Shown here piece by piece: positions 1 through 7,358 of a stretch of 13,893 bases of DNA. The translations under genes were made by a program, and so were the position numbers. Source of the DNA: Roseibacillus sp. (lineage in GTDB: Bacteria > Verrucomicrobiota > Verrucomicrobiae > Verrucomicrobiales > Akkermansiaceae); the NCBI GenBank assembly GCA_002723015.1, contig PBNG01000006.1, positions 37,484 to 51,376 of the forward strand, read 5' to 3'. A model generated the notes under the pieces. It was not told the origin of the DNA and did not search any database. It worked only from the letters and a program-made list of their open reading frames with translations. The first letter of the stretch is position 1. The number at the start of each line of letters is the position of its first letter.

Positions 1-1
1 C

Positions 2-73
2 TGCCTGCTTTTCACCGTGATGGCGATTCGCTCATTCAGAGCGGCGCGGCGGGCCCGAGACGCTGGGTCATAG
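2..73 (+). CDS. Possible C-terminal end of a membrane protein (partial)
   Basis: Frame 2 is open from the left edge to a TAG at 71-73 and encodes about 23 residues. They begin with a hydrophobic run (CLLFTVMAI) and continue with an Arg/Ala-rich tail (RSFRAARRARDAGS). This is how many inner-membrane proteins end, with a last helix followed by a basic cytoplasmic tail. The piece is too short to name a family. Frame 1 is also open to a TGA at 178-180, but it would read straight through the hairpin at 141-162, so it is the less likely reading. The call is tentative because it rests on composition alone. Confidence 0.33.
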   Translation, partial: CLLFTVMAIRSFRAARRARDAGS

Positions 74-132
74 GGTTGTCATACGTTCAGTTTTCTCGTG
101 TCGTCCGGGGTACGATGAGCACTTGCTTGAAT

Positions 133-162
133 AAAAAAACGCCGGCGGGAAACCCCGCCGGC
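133..162 (-). terminator. Rho-independent terminator of the Bax-inhibitor-like gene
   Basis: The nine-base perfect GC-rich stem GCCGGCGGG (141-149) pairs with CCCGCCGGC (154-162) around a four-base loop. Read on the minus strand, the hairpin is followed by a run of seven T (complement of 133-139). It lies about 30 bases past the stop codon of the minus-strand gene that ends at 193, so it terminates that gene. The plus-strand side lacks a T-run, so it is probably not efficient for any gene entering from the left. Confidence 0.93.
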
Positions 163-192
163 ATTCTAAACAGACCGTGAAATGGAGAGGTC

Positions 193-915
193 CTAATCGC
201 TGCCGCGCATCATCATGATAATCCGGAGGACATACCAGAAGAGCAAGGCTACGCTGGCAAAGAGGCCGAGGGAGGCCGCCACGTATTGCTCCGTTCCGTA
301 ATGGTGGATGATGTTACTGGTGCTGTAGAGGATTGAGATGGAGGCGAGGAGGACCATGGCACCCGAGAAGAGGAGGCCGAGATTGAAGCCCAGGAAGAGG
401 GAGGCGACGATGATGCCAAAGGCGACCAGGAATCCGACCTTGAGGATGCCTCCCAGGAAGGAAAAGTCCTTCTTTGTAGTGAAGGCGATAAGGGTCAGCC
501 CAGCAAACATGGTGCCGGTAATGATCCCGGCCTGCCCGATGATTTCGGGCGCGCCGAGGAACCGGGGACTTGCTGCGAGGAGAAGTAAGGGAAGGAAGAT
601 CACGGCCTGGGCTACTACGTAGAGGCTGAGACCTGCATACTGCATCCCCTTGCTGGCGGAGGTGAGGGCCCACTTGTTGGCCAACCAGGAGACGAGCATG
701 AAGCCAGCGAGGACGATCAGCCAGCTGTAGGAGCTTTGGGCCAGTGCTCCCATGACCTTGTTCTCGATCCCCGGGATCTGGAAGAGCGCGAACTCGATCA
801 GGATGAAGGCTCCGATTGCCCCGGCGAGGTGCCCGTAGGTTCGGCGGATAAAGGTGGCACGCACGTCTTCGGGCGCGGCCGCCACAACGTAAGGGTTTTG
901 ATAACTTTCAAACAT
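193..915 (-). CDS. Bax inhibitor-1/YccA family membrane protein
   Basis: This 240-residue integral membrane protein has about seven hydrophobic segments and a short hydrophilic N-terminus, the usual length and layout for bacterial BI-1 (TMBIM) proteins. Family landmarks are the central FTTKKDFSFLGG and, near the C-terminus, YSTSNIIHHYGTEQYVAAS followed by a last helix ending in a short basic tail. Family members are pH-sensitive calcium leak channels or modulators of membrane proteases such as FtsH; the role here is not shown by sequence. The TM6 acidic residue usual in this family (the Asp of a YDT-type motif) is Ser198 here, and its usual TM7 partner position appears non-acidic. The ATG at 915 has no Shine-Dalgarno but has a -10-like TATTTT ten bases upstream. 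The gene is monocistronic, divergent from the helicase gene, and ends at a strong terminator. Confidence 0.93.
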   Translation of the reverse strand: MFESYQNPYVVAAAPEDVRATFIRRTYGHLAGAIGAFILIEFALFQIPGIENKVMGALAQSSYSWLIVLAGFMLVSWLANKWALTSASKGMQYAGLSLYVVAQAVIFLPLLLLAASPRFLGAPEIIGQAGIITGTMFAGLTLIAFTTKKDFSFLGGILKVGFLVAFGIIVASLFLGFNLGLLFSGAMVLLASISILYSTSNIIHHYGTEQYVAASLGLFASVALLFWYVLRIIMMMRGSD

Positions 916-925
916 GATTCGGGGG

Positions 926-953
926 AAAATAGTTCGCTGTTTGACTTAGTCTA
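926..953 (-). promoter_or_regulatory. Candidate promoter of the Bax-inhibitor-like gene
   Basis: On the minus strand TAGACT (953-948), a 16-base spacer and TATTTT (931-926) resemble a sigma-70 type promoter, with four and five matches to the consensus hexamers respectively. The -10 box ends ten bases before the ATG, which predicts a start of transcription only a few bases upstream of the codon. Support is from sequence resemblance only. Confidence 0.3.
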
Positions 954-1039
954 GCTCTTAGGGAGGGGTAGCGCAAGTAGAGCGAAAGAATGTTGGATTA
1001 TTGGGCGGGAAGACTACTGGCCGAAGAATTACGGCCCTC

Positions 1040-1048
1040 TGCTAATAT
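1040..1048 (+). promoter_or_regulatory. Candidate extended -10 element upstream of the helicase gene
   Basis: TGCTAATAT is an extended -10 (TGn plus TAATAT) located about 50 bases before the helicase ATG. No convincing -35 lies 16-18 bases upstream, which extended -10 promoters can tolerate. The element sits inside an imperfect inverted repeat (GCCGAA at 1020-1025, TTCGGC at 1048-1053). It could therefore be overlapped by a binding site, but this is speculative. Confidence 0.3.
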
Positions 1049-1096
1049 TCGGCTTTTCGGGGAGCACCTCTTCCGTAGGGTGTCTTCCCAGACGAG

Positions 1097-3088
1097 ATGG
1101 GTGGGGGAGCGAGAGCGGCAGGGTTGAATGAAGCGCAGGCCGAGGCCGTGCAAAGCACCGAGGGGCCGATTCTGATCCTCGCTGGTGCGGGAACGGGTAA
1201 AACGAGAACGGTGATCTTCCGCATTGCGAACCTCCTCGAGAGAGGGGTGGATCCGCGTAATATCCTGGCGGTGACCTTCACCAACAAGGCGGCCTGCGAG
1301 ATGCGGGAGAGGGTTGGGGAAATAGTGAGGCGTGAGACTGCTGAGGAAATGACGGTATGTACCTTTCACTCTCTGTGTGTGCGGATCCTGCGGGTGCATG
1401 CGGGACTGCTGGGTTACAACACCAATTTCAGCATTGCCGCCGGAAGTGACCGGGACGGGCTGGTCAAGCAGCTCATCGTCCAGCATGGGGGAGCAAAGGA
1501 GAAGATCAATGCGTGGGATATCACCGCGGCAGTTTCCCGGCAGAAGAACGCGGGTATGTCTCTGGGGGAAATTCCGGATGATCTCGTTCGCACGGTGGCG
1601 ATGAGTTACCAGCGGGAGTTGAGGGCACGCAATGCGCTCGACTTTGATGATCTGCTTGTCCTTGCGGAGCAGGTGCTCCGGGAGCAGTCGGAGGCTCGCG
1701 ATTTCTGGAGGGACCGTTACCGCTACGTCACGGTGGACGAGTTTCAGGATACCAATGGGCTACAGATGGACCTGCTGATGCAATTGGTCGGACCACCCCA
1801 CAATATCTGCGTCGTCGGAGACGACGACCAGAGTATCTATGGCTGGAGGGGTGCCCAAGTGAGCAACATCCTGCAGTTTGGACACTTTTTCCCCAGTCCC
1901 AAGATCGTTCGGCTTGAGAACAACTACCGGAGTACGGAGGCCATCCTGAGTGTTGCGAATGAACTGATCAGCAACAGCCCTTCGAGGCATGAGAAAACCC
2001 TGCGGGCAACCATCAGGGGAGGTGAGAAGGTGACCCTGATGACCTTGCCCGGGGACGAGGAGGAGGCTCTCTGGATGGCAAAGGAAATCCGGCGCGCCCG
2101 GACGAAGGACAATGGTCGCTGGGAGGATTTTGCAGTGCTCTTCCGTACCAACACCCATATTCGAAAAGTCGAGCAGGTCTTCCGGCAGGAGGAGATTCCC
2201 TATCGCCTCGTGGGAGCGCAGAGCTTTTATGACCGACGGGAGGTTCGTGACGTGCTCGCCTACCTTCAGGTTCTGGTCAATCCCCGGGCTGACGTTGCCC
2301 TTCTGCGGATTCTTAATACGCCCCCCCGGGGGATCGGGGCTAACACCGCCATGCTGTTGCTCGAACACTGTCGGGCGCATGGGATGCGAACCTGGGAGGC
2401 CATGATCGATTCTTCATTCACCAGTCAGCTTTCTGGAAAAGGGAGTGGGGCGATCCGTGATTTCGTAGGGCTGATTAAATCCTGTTCCTCCCGCATGGCA
2501 GGTGGTCAGGCAGGGGTGGTCCTCAGCGAGTTCCTGAGAGAGATCGATTATACGGCGTGGCTGATGCGTTCTTGCCGCACGGACGAGGAACGTGAGCAAA
2601 GAAGAGAGGCGGTGGCGGAAGTGGGTTCCGCACTCGCAGATGCTCTCCGGAAGGGAAGGACCATACAGCAGTTCCTTGATGAAGCCGCCCTTGATGCGGA
2701 ACCTGAGGAAGAGGAGCTGGAGAAGAAATCTGGAGTGACCCTGATCACCCTGCACGCGTCCAAGGGGCTTGAGTTCCCTGTGGTTTTTCTGGTGGGGTTG
2801 GAAGAGGGAGTCCTGCCGCACTGGCGAAGTAAGGAGGAGGGGACCCAGGATGAGGAGCGCCGCCTGCTCTACGTGGGGATTACGAGGGCCCGGCAGCAGC
2901 TCTATCTCAGTTACTGTAGTCTCAGGATCAGGTATGGGGAGAAGGTGAGGTGTGATCCCAGCTCCTTTCTCGGGGAGTTAGATGGTGAATGGATTCTCGA
3001 GCGCGATTACACGGAGGAGATGAACGCCCTCGCAGACGATGATGATGTGACGGACTTCTTCGGTAATATGCGTGCTCTCCTTGACTGA
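1097..3088 (+). CDS. UvrD/Rep-family superfamily 1A DNA helicase
   Basis: This 663-residue ATP-dependent 3'-5' DNA helicase carries all SF1A motifs in order. They are the Q-motif region LNEAQAEAV (10-18), Walker A GAGTGKT (30-36), motif Ia TFTNKAA (about 59-65), motif II VDEFQDTN (about 213-220), motif III VVGDDDQSIYGWRGA (about 239-253), motif IV LENNYRST (about 273-280), motif V with TLHASKGLEF (about 547-562) and motif VI RRLLYVGITRAR (about 588-600). Such enzymes unwind DNA in excision repair, mismatch repair and replication restart. The length and short tail after motif VI fit Rep better than PcrA/UvrD, which carry a Tudor-like RNA polymerase-binding extension; subfamily assignment is tentative. 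The tail is acidic (DDDD at 647-650). The ATG at 1097 is used; a TTG at 1124 would remove nine residues and still keep all motifs. No clear Shine-Dalgarno is visible. Confidence 0.95.
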   Translation: MGGGARAAGLNEAQAEAVQSTEGPILILAGAGTGKTRTVIFRIANLLERGVDPRNILAVTFTNKAACEMRERVGEIVRRETAEEMTVCTFHSLCVRILRVHAGLLGYNTNFSIAAGSDRDGLVKQLIVQHGGAKEKINAWDITAAVSRQKNAGMSLGEIPDDLVRTVAMSYQRELRARNALDFDDLLVLAEQVLREQSEARDFWRDRYRYVTVDEFQDTNGLQMDLLMQLVGPPHNICVVGDDDQSIYGWRGAQVSNILQFGHFFPSPKIVRLENNYRSTEAILSVANELISNSPSRHEKTLRATIRGGEKVTLMTLPGDEEEALWMAKEIRRARTKDNGRWEDFAVLFRTNTHIRKVEQVFRQEEIPYRLVGAQSFYDRREVRDVLAYLQVLVNPRADVALLRILNTPPRGIGANTAMLLLEHCRAHGMRTWEAMIDSSFTSQLSGKGSGAIRDFVGLIKSCSSRMAGGQAGVVLSEFLREIDYTAWLMRSCRTDEEREQRREAVAEVGSALADALRKGRTIQQFLDEAALDAEPEEEELEKKSGVTLITLHASKGLEFPVVFLVGLEEGVLPHWRSKEEGTQDEERRLLYVGITRARQQLYLSYCSLRIRYGEKVRCDPSSFLGELDGEWILERDYTEEMNALADDDDVTDFFGNMRALLD

Positions 3089-3175
3089 GGGCCATCATTG
3101 ACACTCATCTGTGGCTGCTTCGAGTTCGACTGCAATTTTATTATGATGTTGCCGGGATAGCTTTAATGTGCCGGA

Positions 3176-3181
3176 TATACG
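3176..3181 (+). promoter_or_regulatory. Candidate -10 box directly upstream of the Fe-S operon
   Basis: TATACG lies exactly six bases before the ATG of the iscA-like gene. The same hexamer at the same distance precedes gltX on the other strand. A start of transcription about seven bases after the hexamer would fall on the ATG, giving a leaderless message. No good -35 box is found at 16-18 bases, so this site is weaker than the gltX one. Confidence 0.3.
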
Positions 3182-3187
3182 CAGACG

Positions 3188-3547
3188 ATGGCGGAGCCAA
3201 GAATCACCGTAGGAACAGAGAAACTGATCGCAGTCGAGGATGGAGCCTCAAGGCAGCTGAGAACGCTGCTTGAGCGCCAGGGTCGGCCGGCCGGGGCCCT
3301 TCGGATCAAGGTGATTGGAGGAGGCTGCAGTGGCCTCCAGTATCAGATGGACCTTGTGGATGGCCCTCTCGACCGGGATATCCTCGTGGAATCGAATGGT
3401 GTGAACGTGGTCATTGATCCGAAAAGTGCTCTTTTTGTAGGCGGGAGTGAGCTGGACTTTTCGAATGACCTTCAGCACGGGGGATTCAAGGTCAGTAACC
3501 CCAATGCAGTGGTGACCTGCTCCTGCGGAGAGAGCTTTGCGGCCTGA
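3188..3547 (+). CDS. iscA: A-type iron-sulfur carrier protein (IscA/ErpA, HesB family)
   Basis: This 119-residue member of the HesB/IscA family receives Fe-S clusters or iron and passes clusters to apo-proteins in the cytoplasm. The three invariant cysteine ligands are present: Cys47 in GGGCSGLQY, and Cys111 and Cys113 in the C-terminal CSCGESF. The family segments VVIDPKSALFVGG and FKVSNPNA are also there. The GGGCSG and IDPKS features lean toward ErpA, whereas the position beside hscB and hscA fits IscA, so the symbol should be read as A-type carrier. The N-terminus is about ten residues longer than in the E. coli proteins. The stop codon overlaps the next start (TGATG), suggesting coupled translation with the J-protein. 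It is the first gene of a probable six-gene operon. Confidence 0.95.
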   Translation: MAEPRITVGTEKLIAVEDGASRQLRTLLERQGRPAGALRIKVIGGGCSGLQYQMDLVDGPLDRDILVESNGVNVVIDPKSALFVGGSELDFSNDLQHGGFKVSNPNAVVTCSCGESFAA

Positions 3548-4113
3548 TGCCTTCCATCGTGGACCATTTCGAGATTCTGGGAATGGAGAGGCAACTCGAC
3601 TTCTCTTCGGAGACGCTGCGTAGGCACTATGACGAGCGTTGCCAGGAGGCGCATCCGGATGCCGGAGGAACCACAAGTGACTTTGATGCTGTCACGGAGG
3701 CACATAAGTGCCTTGCGAGTCCCTCGCGGCGATTGCGCCACTGGCTGGAGCTCTCTGGTTTTGCGGTGGTCGAGGATGGTAGCCTGCCACCAGCGGTCGA
3801 GGAACGTTTTGAGAAGATCAGCACATTGCTCCGAGTCGCCGGTGAGATCGCTGAGCGCCACCGGGAAGCTCGCTCAACATTGGTGCGATCGGTCGCGGAA
3901 GCTGAGGGGATAGCCCTCCAGCCACAGGTTGCCGAGGCGCGGGGGGAGCTTGAGAATTCCATTGCCGAGATCGTGTCTGGGTTCAGGCAACTTGATGAAG
4001 GTGATCCTGAGGAGAGCAGGGAAAAGGCTGTAGAAGCTGCCCGGTGCCTCTCGTTTCTCGAAAAATGGGAGGCCCAGCTACGGGCGGCCTGGGCCCAAGC
4101 CGGGTGCTGGTAA
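3547..4113 (+). CDS. hscB: HscB-like J-domain co-chaperone of Fe-S cluster assembly
   Basis: This 188-residue protein has an N-terminal J-domain (about 4-75) with the essential HPD tripeptide at 36-38. A mostly helical C-terminal region follows, with a coiled, charged segment and a last helix (ARCLSFLEKWEAQLR) resembling the end of HscB. In the ISC pathway HscB delivers the scaffold IscU to HscA and stimulates its ATPase. The identification rests on the J-domain, the LRHWLELSGF segment after it (HscB has a similar stretch), the length (E. coli HscB is 171) and its place between iscA and an Hsp70 gene. It starts on the ATG that overlaps the iscA stop by one base. The C-terminal domain is divergent, so binding to IscU is assumed rather than seen. 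Confidence 0.85.
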   Translation: MPSIVDHFEILGMERQLDFSSETLRRHYDERCQEAHPDAGGTTSDFDAVTEAHKCLASPSRRLRHWLELSGFAVVEDGSLPPAVEERFEKISTLLRVAGEIAERHREARSTLVRSVAEAEGIALQPQVAEARGELENSIAEIVSGFRQLDEGDPEESREKAVEAARCLSFLEKWEAQLRAAWAQAGCW

Positions 4114-4161
4114 GTCCCTTGTGTGCTTGCATTCGAGGGAAGCCTGTTCAATTTGCGATCC

Positions 4162-5946
4162 ATGGCTGAGCCTGTGATAGGGATTGATCTGGGGACCACC
4201 TATTCAGCCGTGGGGATCGTAGAGGCAGGCTTCCCCATTCTACTGGCCGATGAGGCGGGGGAGCGGCTGACACCAAGCGTTGTCTGGTTTGGTCCCGGAG
4301 AAGTGAAGGCCGGTCGGGCCGCATTGAGAGAGGATCCCGGAGGCCGTCTGGTGCGGAGTGCAAAGCGTCAGATGGGAGTTCGCTACGGAGAGCATGCGGA
4401 GGTCGGTCTGCCATTAGCGCGGGACTCTGATGGAGGAGTGGCTTATCTGACTGCGGAGGGGACCCGAACGCCGTTGGAAGTCAGTCGGGTGCTGCTTGGA
4501 GAGCTGAAGCGAATTGCGGAATACAGGCTGGAAAGGGAAGTCAGGAAAGCGGTCATAACCGTTCCGGCCTATTTCAACAACGCTCAGCGGGAGTCTACCA
4601 AACGCGCTGGAGAAGAGGCGGGATTAGAGATTCTCAGACTGGTGGCAGAGCCTACCGCTGCGGCTCTGGCATACGGAATGAATCGATTGGGAGAAAGTGC
4701 CCGGGTCGCCGTATTCGATCTTGGGGGCGGAACTTTTGACATTTCGATTCTCGAGATGCGCGACGGGGTTTTTGAGGTTCTCGCCACGGGTGGGGACACC
4801 CGTTTGGGAGGTGACGACATCGATGCCGCTGTTCTGGAGCTCGTGACGCCGGCGGGAGGCTTAGACAGCGCCTGGCCGGAAGGCCCGGAGGTCGATCTAG
4901 ACAGGCTGGTCAGGGAGGCAGAGCGGGTGAAGCGTGAGCTTTCCCGCGAGGAATGCACTGTCTTCCGGCTACCATTCTACGACGGAGTACGAAGTCTTGA
5001 GGTGGACGTCATGCGAGCCGACCTTGAAAGCGGGATTGAGCCTCTCCTCTCAAGGATGGAAAGGATTTGCAGGGAGGTTCTCGTCGATGCGGGGATGGAT
5101 CCCGAAGGACTCGATGCGGTGGTAATGGTGGGAGGAAGTAGCCGGATCCCCGCAGTACAGGATCTTGCCAGAACAGTTTTTCAGCGGGAACCGGACTGTT
5201 CCCAGCACCCTGACGAGGCGGTGGCACTGGGGGCATCAATACAGGCAGGCATTCTTGCGGGAACATGGCAGGAGCTACTTCTGCTGGATGTGACTCCCCT
5301 CAGTCTCGGGATCGAGACGCTGGGGGGATTGATGAATGTCCTGATCCCGCGTAACACCACAATTCCCTGTAAGGTGGGCGAAATGTTTACCAACGCCAGG
5401 GACGGTCAGGATTCGATGCGAGTCCGGGTCTTGCAGGGGGAGAGAGAATTAGCCCGGGACAACTGGGAACTGGGAAGATTTGACCTTCCTTTCAGCAGCG
5501 CGCCCAGAGGGAAGGCGCGGGTAGGAGTGCAGCTTTCGCTTGATGAAAATGGGATTCTGGAGGTCCTGGCCCGCGATGTGGAAGGGACAGGAGAAGATGT
5601 AATCGTGCGCATTGAAAGTGCGGCGGTGGATGTCAACGAGGAGGCTGTTGAGCAAATGGTTGAGGAAAGTGTTGAGCACGCGTTCGAGGATATGAACGCC
5701 CGGATATTTACGGAGGCTCGCCTGAAGGCAGAGGAGCTTCTTCCAGCGGTTAATAATGCTCTCGCGCAAATCGGATCGGTCCTGACTTCAGGTGAGCGAG
5801 AGGAGATCAGGGTGGCACAAACTTCGGTGGAGGAGGCCCTGAGTGCTGGTGAAGCAAACCTGCTCAAGGGCGCAGTAGAGCGCCTCGATCACGCCACCGA
5901 GACCTTGGCGGCCCGTCTCGTGGAAAAGGCGATAGGGGAAGCATAG
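4162..5946 (+). CDS. hscA: HscA-like Hsp70 chaperone of Fe-S cluster assembly
   Basis: This 594-residue Hsp70 has a nucleotide-binding domain (about 1-370) with IDLGTTYSAVG at the N-terminus, VITVPAYFNNAQR, the EPTAAALAYG motif, FDLGGGTFDISI and VMVGGSSRIP. The conserved interdomain linker LLLLDVTPLSLGIE follows, then a beta-sandwich substrate domain (IPRNTTIP, GERELARDN) and a helical lid. GVFEVLATGGD and a DGQ...MRVRVLQGERELARD stretch closely resemble E. coli HscA (616 residues), and there is no acidic DnaK-type tail. HscA uses ATP to release clusters from IscU, with HscB as J-protein. The ATG at 4162 is preferred: it gives MAEPVIGIDLGTT, while an in-frame GTG at 4123 would add thirteen residues unlike the family. 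The gap to hscB is 48 bases. A second DnaK is possible, but the context favours HscA. Confidence 0.9.
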   Translation: MAEPVIGIDLGTTYSAVGIVEAGFPILLADEAGERLTPSVVWFGPGEVKAGRAALREDPGGRLVRSAKRQMGVRYGEHAEVGLPLARDSDGGVAYLTAEGTRTPLEVSRVLLGELKRIAEYRLEREVRKAVITVPAYFNNAQRESTKRAGEEAGLEILRLVAEPTAAALAYGMNRLGESARVAVFDLGGGTFDISILEMRDGVFEVLATGGDTRLGGDDIDAAVLELVTPAGGLDSAWPEGPEVDLDRLVREAERVKRELSREECTVFRLPFYDGVRSLEVDVMRADLESGIEPLLSRMERICREVLVDAGMDPEGLDAVVMVGGSSRIPAVQDLARTVFQREPDCSQHPDEAVALGASIQAGILAGTWQELLLLDVTPLSLGIETLGGLMNVLIPRNTTIPCKVGEMFTNARDGQDSMRVRVLQGERELARDNWELGRFDLPFSSAPRGKARVGVQLSLDENGILEVLARDVEGTGEDVIVRIESAAVDVNEEAVEQMVEESVEHAFEDMNARIFTEARLKAEELLPAVNNALAQIGSVLTSGEREEIRVAQTSVEEALSAGEANLLKGAVERLDHATETLAARLVEKAIGEA

Positions 5947-6008
5947 GGCAAAGTGCGAGACCTCGATTTAAGTTGCCCGGTCTTCCCTGCCTACTAATCT
6001 GCCTCCAA

Positions 6009-7271
6009 GTGGCTCAGAATCCGTCACAACCTGATCCGCTCCCACGGAAGCCCGATCGTCGGAAGATTCGTTCCGAGAAGAGTGAAAGTGAAGAGATACC
6101 TCAGCGGAAACTACCGGTATGGGATTCAGAAGGGCGCGAGAGTGATCGCGATTCCATCGTCCGGGAGAAAGCGTTCAAGGGTGAGGCACCCCTCGATGAA
6201 AAGGCATTGTTTGAGGAGGAACTTGAGGATTTGGACGTATCTGGGTCTGGGAGGGCTTCTCCGAGAGAGGCGATGGCCTCACAGGTATCGGTGAGTGAAC
6301 TTTATCCGGGTGTTGAGAAATGGGCAGCGGGACCTGGGAAGACGGGGCAGGCCGCGAGCGTTCGTCCGGTAGCACCTGAGATGGATGGGGGAGTCCCTTC
6401 CCCGAGGGAATTTCCGGGAGAAGATGCCTGGACGGGTCGTCATGTGGGATCGTTGTGGTGGGTTCTGGCCGGGGGTTTGTGTGCGGCTGTTGTCGGAATC
6501 TTCCTCTTGCAGAGTTTCGATAATCCGGTCAGGACCTCCAGTGCTGATGAGCCACAACGCGAGAAGATAAAAGGTGATATCAGCGAGATTCCCATAGCTG
6601 ATTTTGTAGTCCGGTCCTCGGAGCTCATGCCTGTGGTCATGCAGGTGCTCAGGGATGCGCATTCAGCAGAAGGTCAAGAGTCTGCGCAGTTCCTGCGTGG
6701 CGGTAAGGAGTCCCTGGAGAGAAAGAGGTTATGGGAAGTCCGGAAGCCTTCCACCGGTGGGTATTATCCGGTTAGCCAGTTGGAGCTCCATGCGGCCGTC
6801 TTGATGGGGCATCCATATTTGATCCTGATGGGCCTTGATAAAGACTATGTAGAATCGCTGGCGTATTTCAGCCCAGAAGCTGACGGGAGTTTCAAATATG
6901 ACTGGGAGGCAAGTGAAGGTTACAGTGAGTTGCTTCCGGCAGAGGTGGGCAGCCTGAAGGGGAAGAATCCAAGATTAATGCGCGGGATTATCACCCCCTC
7001 TACTTTCTATCCCCCTGCATTCCCTGAGGTCGAATTCCAGTGTTATGCGATTCATCATCGTGATGCCGGCGATTTTATCTGGGCCTTCGCCCGGCGTGGA
7101 AGTGAGGCAAACAAGAGGATTCGGGGCCACTTCTCATTGCCAATGATCCCTTCCACCAGGGGCCGGGTGACTGTGAAAGTTCGGAGGGGGCCTGATGAAG
7201 CCCGTGCCAATCAGCTGGAACTGGTGGATTTCCTCAATTCTGACTGGATGATGCTTGAGGATGGTCCATAA
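6009..7271 (+). CDS. Single-pass membrane protein, first of three paralogs, function unknown
   Basis: I do not recognise a family. The 420-residue protein has a charged, probably disordered cytoplasmic N-terminus (1-148) and one membrane helix (about 149-170, WWVLAGGLCAAVVGIFLL). A C-terminal domain of about 250 residues is predicted to face outside. That domain shares anchors with the next two genes: a helical segment with AQFLR (from 226), a YDWEAS motif (Asp298-Trp299), and a closing pattern from RVTVKV (Val387) to SDW (Trp413). There is no signal peptide. GTG at 6009 is chosen because it gives MAQNPSQPD, similar to MADDPSPPN of the third paralog; a TTG at 5973 would add twelve residues. 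It sits 62 bases after hscA on the same strand and is likely co-transcribed. Confidence 0.8.
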   Translation: MAQNPSQPDPLPRKPDRRKIRSEKSESEEIPQRKLPVWDSEGRESDRDSIVREKAFKGEAPLDEKALFEEELEDLDVSGSGRASPREAMASQVSVSELYPGVEKWAAGPGKTGQAASVRPVAPEMDGGVPSPREFPGEDAWTGRHVGSLWWVLAGGLCAAVVGIFLLQSFDNPVRTSSADEPQREKIKGDISEIPIADFVVRSSELMPVVMQVLRDAHSAEGQESAQFLRGGKESLERKRLWEVRKPSTGGYYPVSQLELHAAVLMGHPYLILMGLDKDYVESLAYFSPEADGSFKYDWEASEGYSELLPAEVGSLKGKNPRLMRGIITPSTFYPPAFPEVEFQCYAIHHRDAGDFIWAFARRGSEANKRIRGHFSLPMIPSTRGRVTVKVRRGPDEARANQLELVDFLNSDWMMLEDGP

Positions 7272-7358
7272 TCAAAGGCTGTTTCTGTGAGTTGATCGGG
7301 TCTTTCTAAAAGTGATGGAGACAGTGCTTTTTGACATATAGCCTTCTCCGCGCGAGTC

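Noticed and set aside
1..180. Open frame 1 from the left edge to TGA at 178-180
   Set aside because: It would translate through the strong hairpin and A-run at 133-162 and shows no protein-like pattern in its last third. The frame 2 end at 71-73 fits a membrane protein tail better.
3098..3103. TTGACA in the gap before the iscA-like gene
   Set aside because: The sequence 17 bases downstream is CGAGTT, which does not resemble a -10 box.
4123..4161. GTG start giving the Hsp70 thirteen more residues
   Set aside because: The extra residues do not match Hsp70 N-termini, and the ATG at 4162 gives the expected short lead into IDLGTT.
5406..5867. Ser/Arg-rich minus-strand open frame within the hscA-like gene
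   Set aside because: Low-complexity Ser/Arg composition is the typical antisense product of acidic, Glu-rich coding sequence, and the Hsp70 frame is clear.
7331..7336. Perfect -35 hexamer TTGACA before the second paralog
   Set aside because: A -10 box 16-18 bases downstream would fall at the start codon, and no TATAAT-like sequence is there. The adjacent TATAGC is too close to pair with it. Probably chance.
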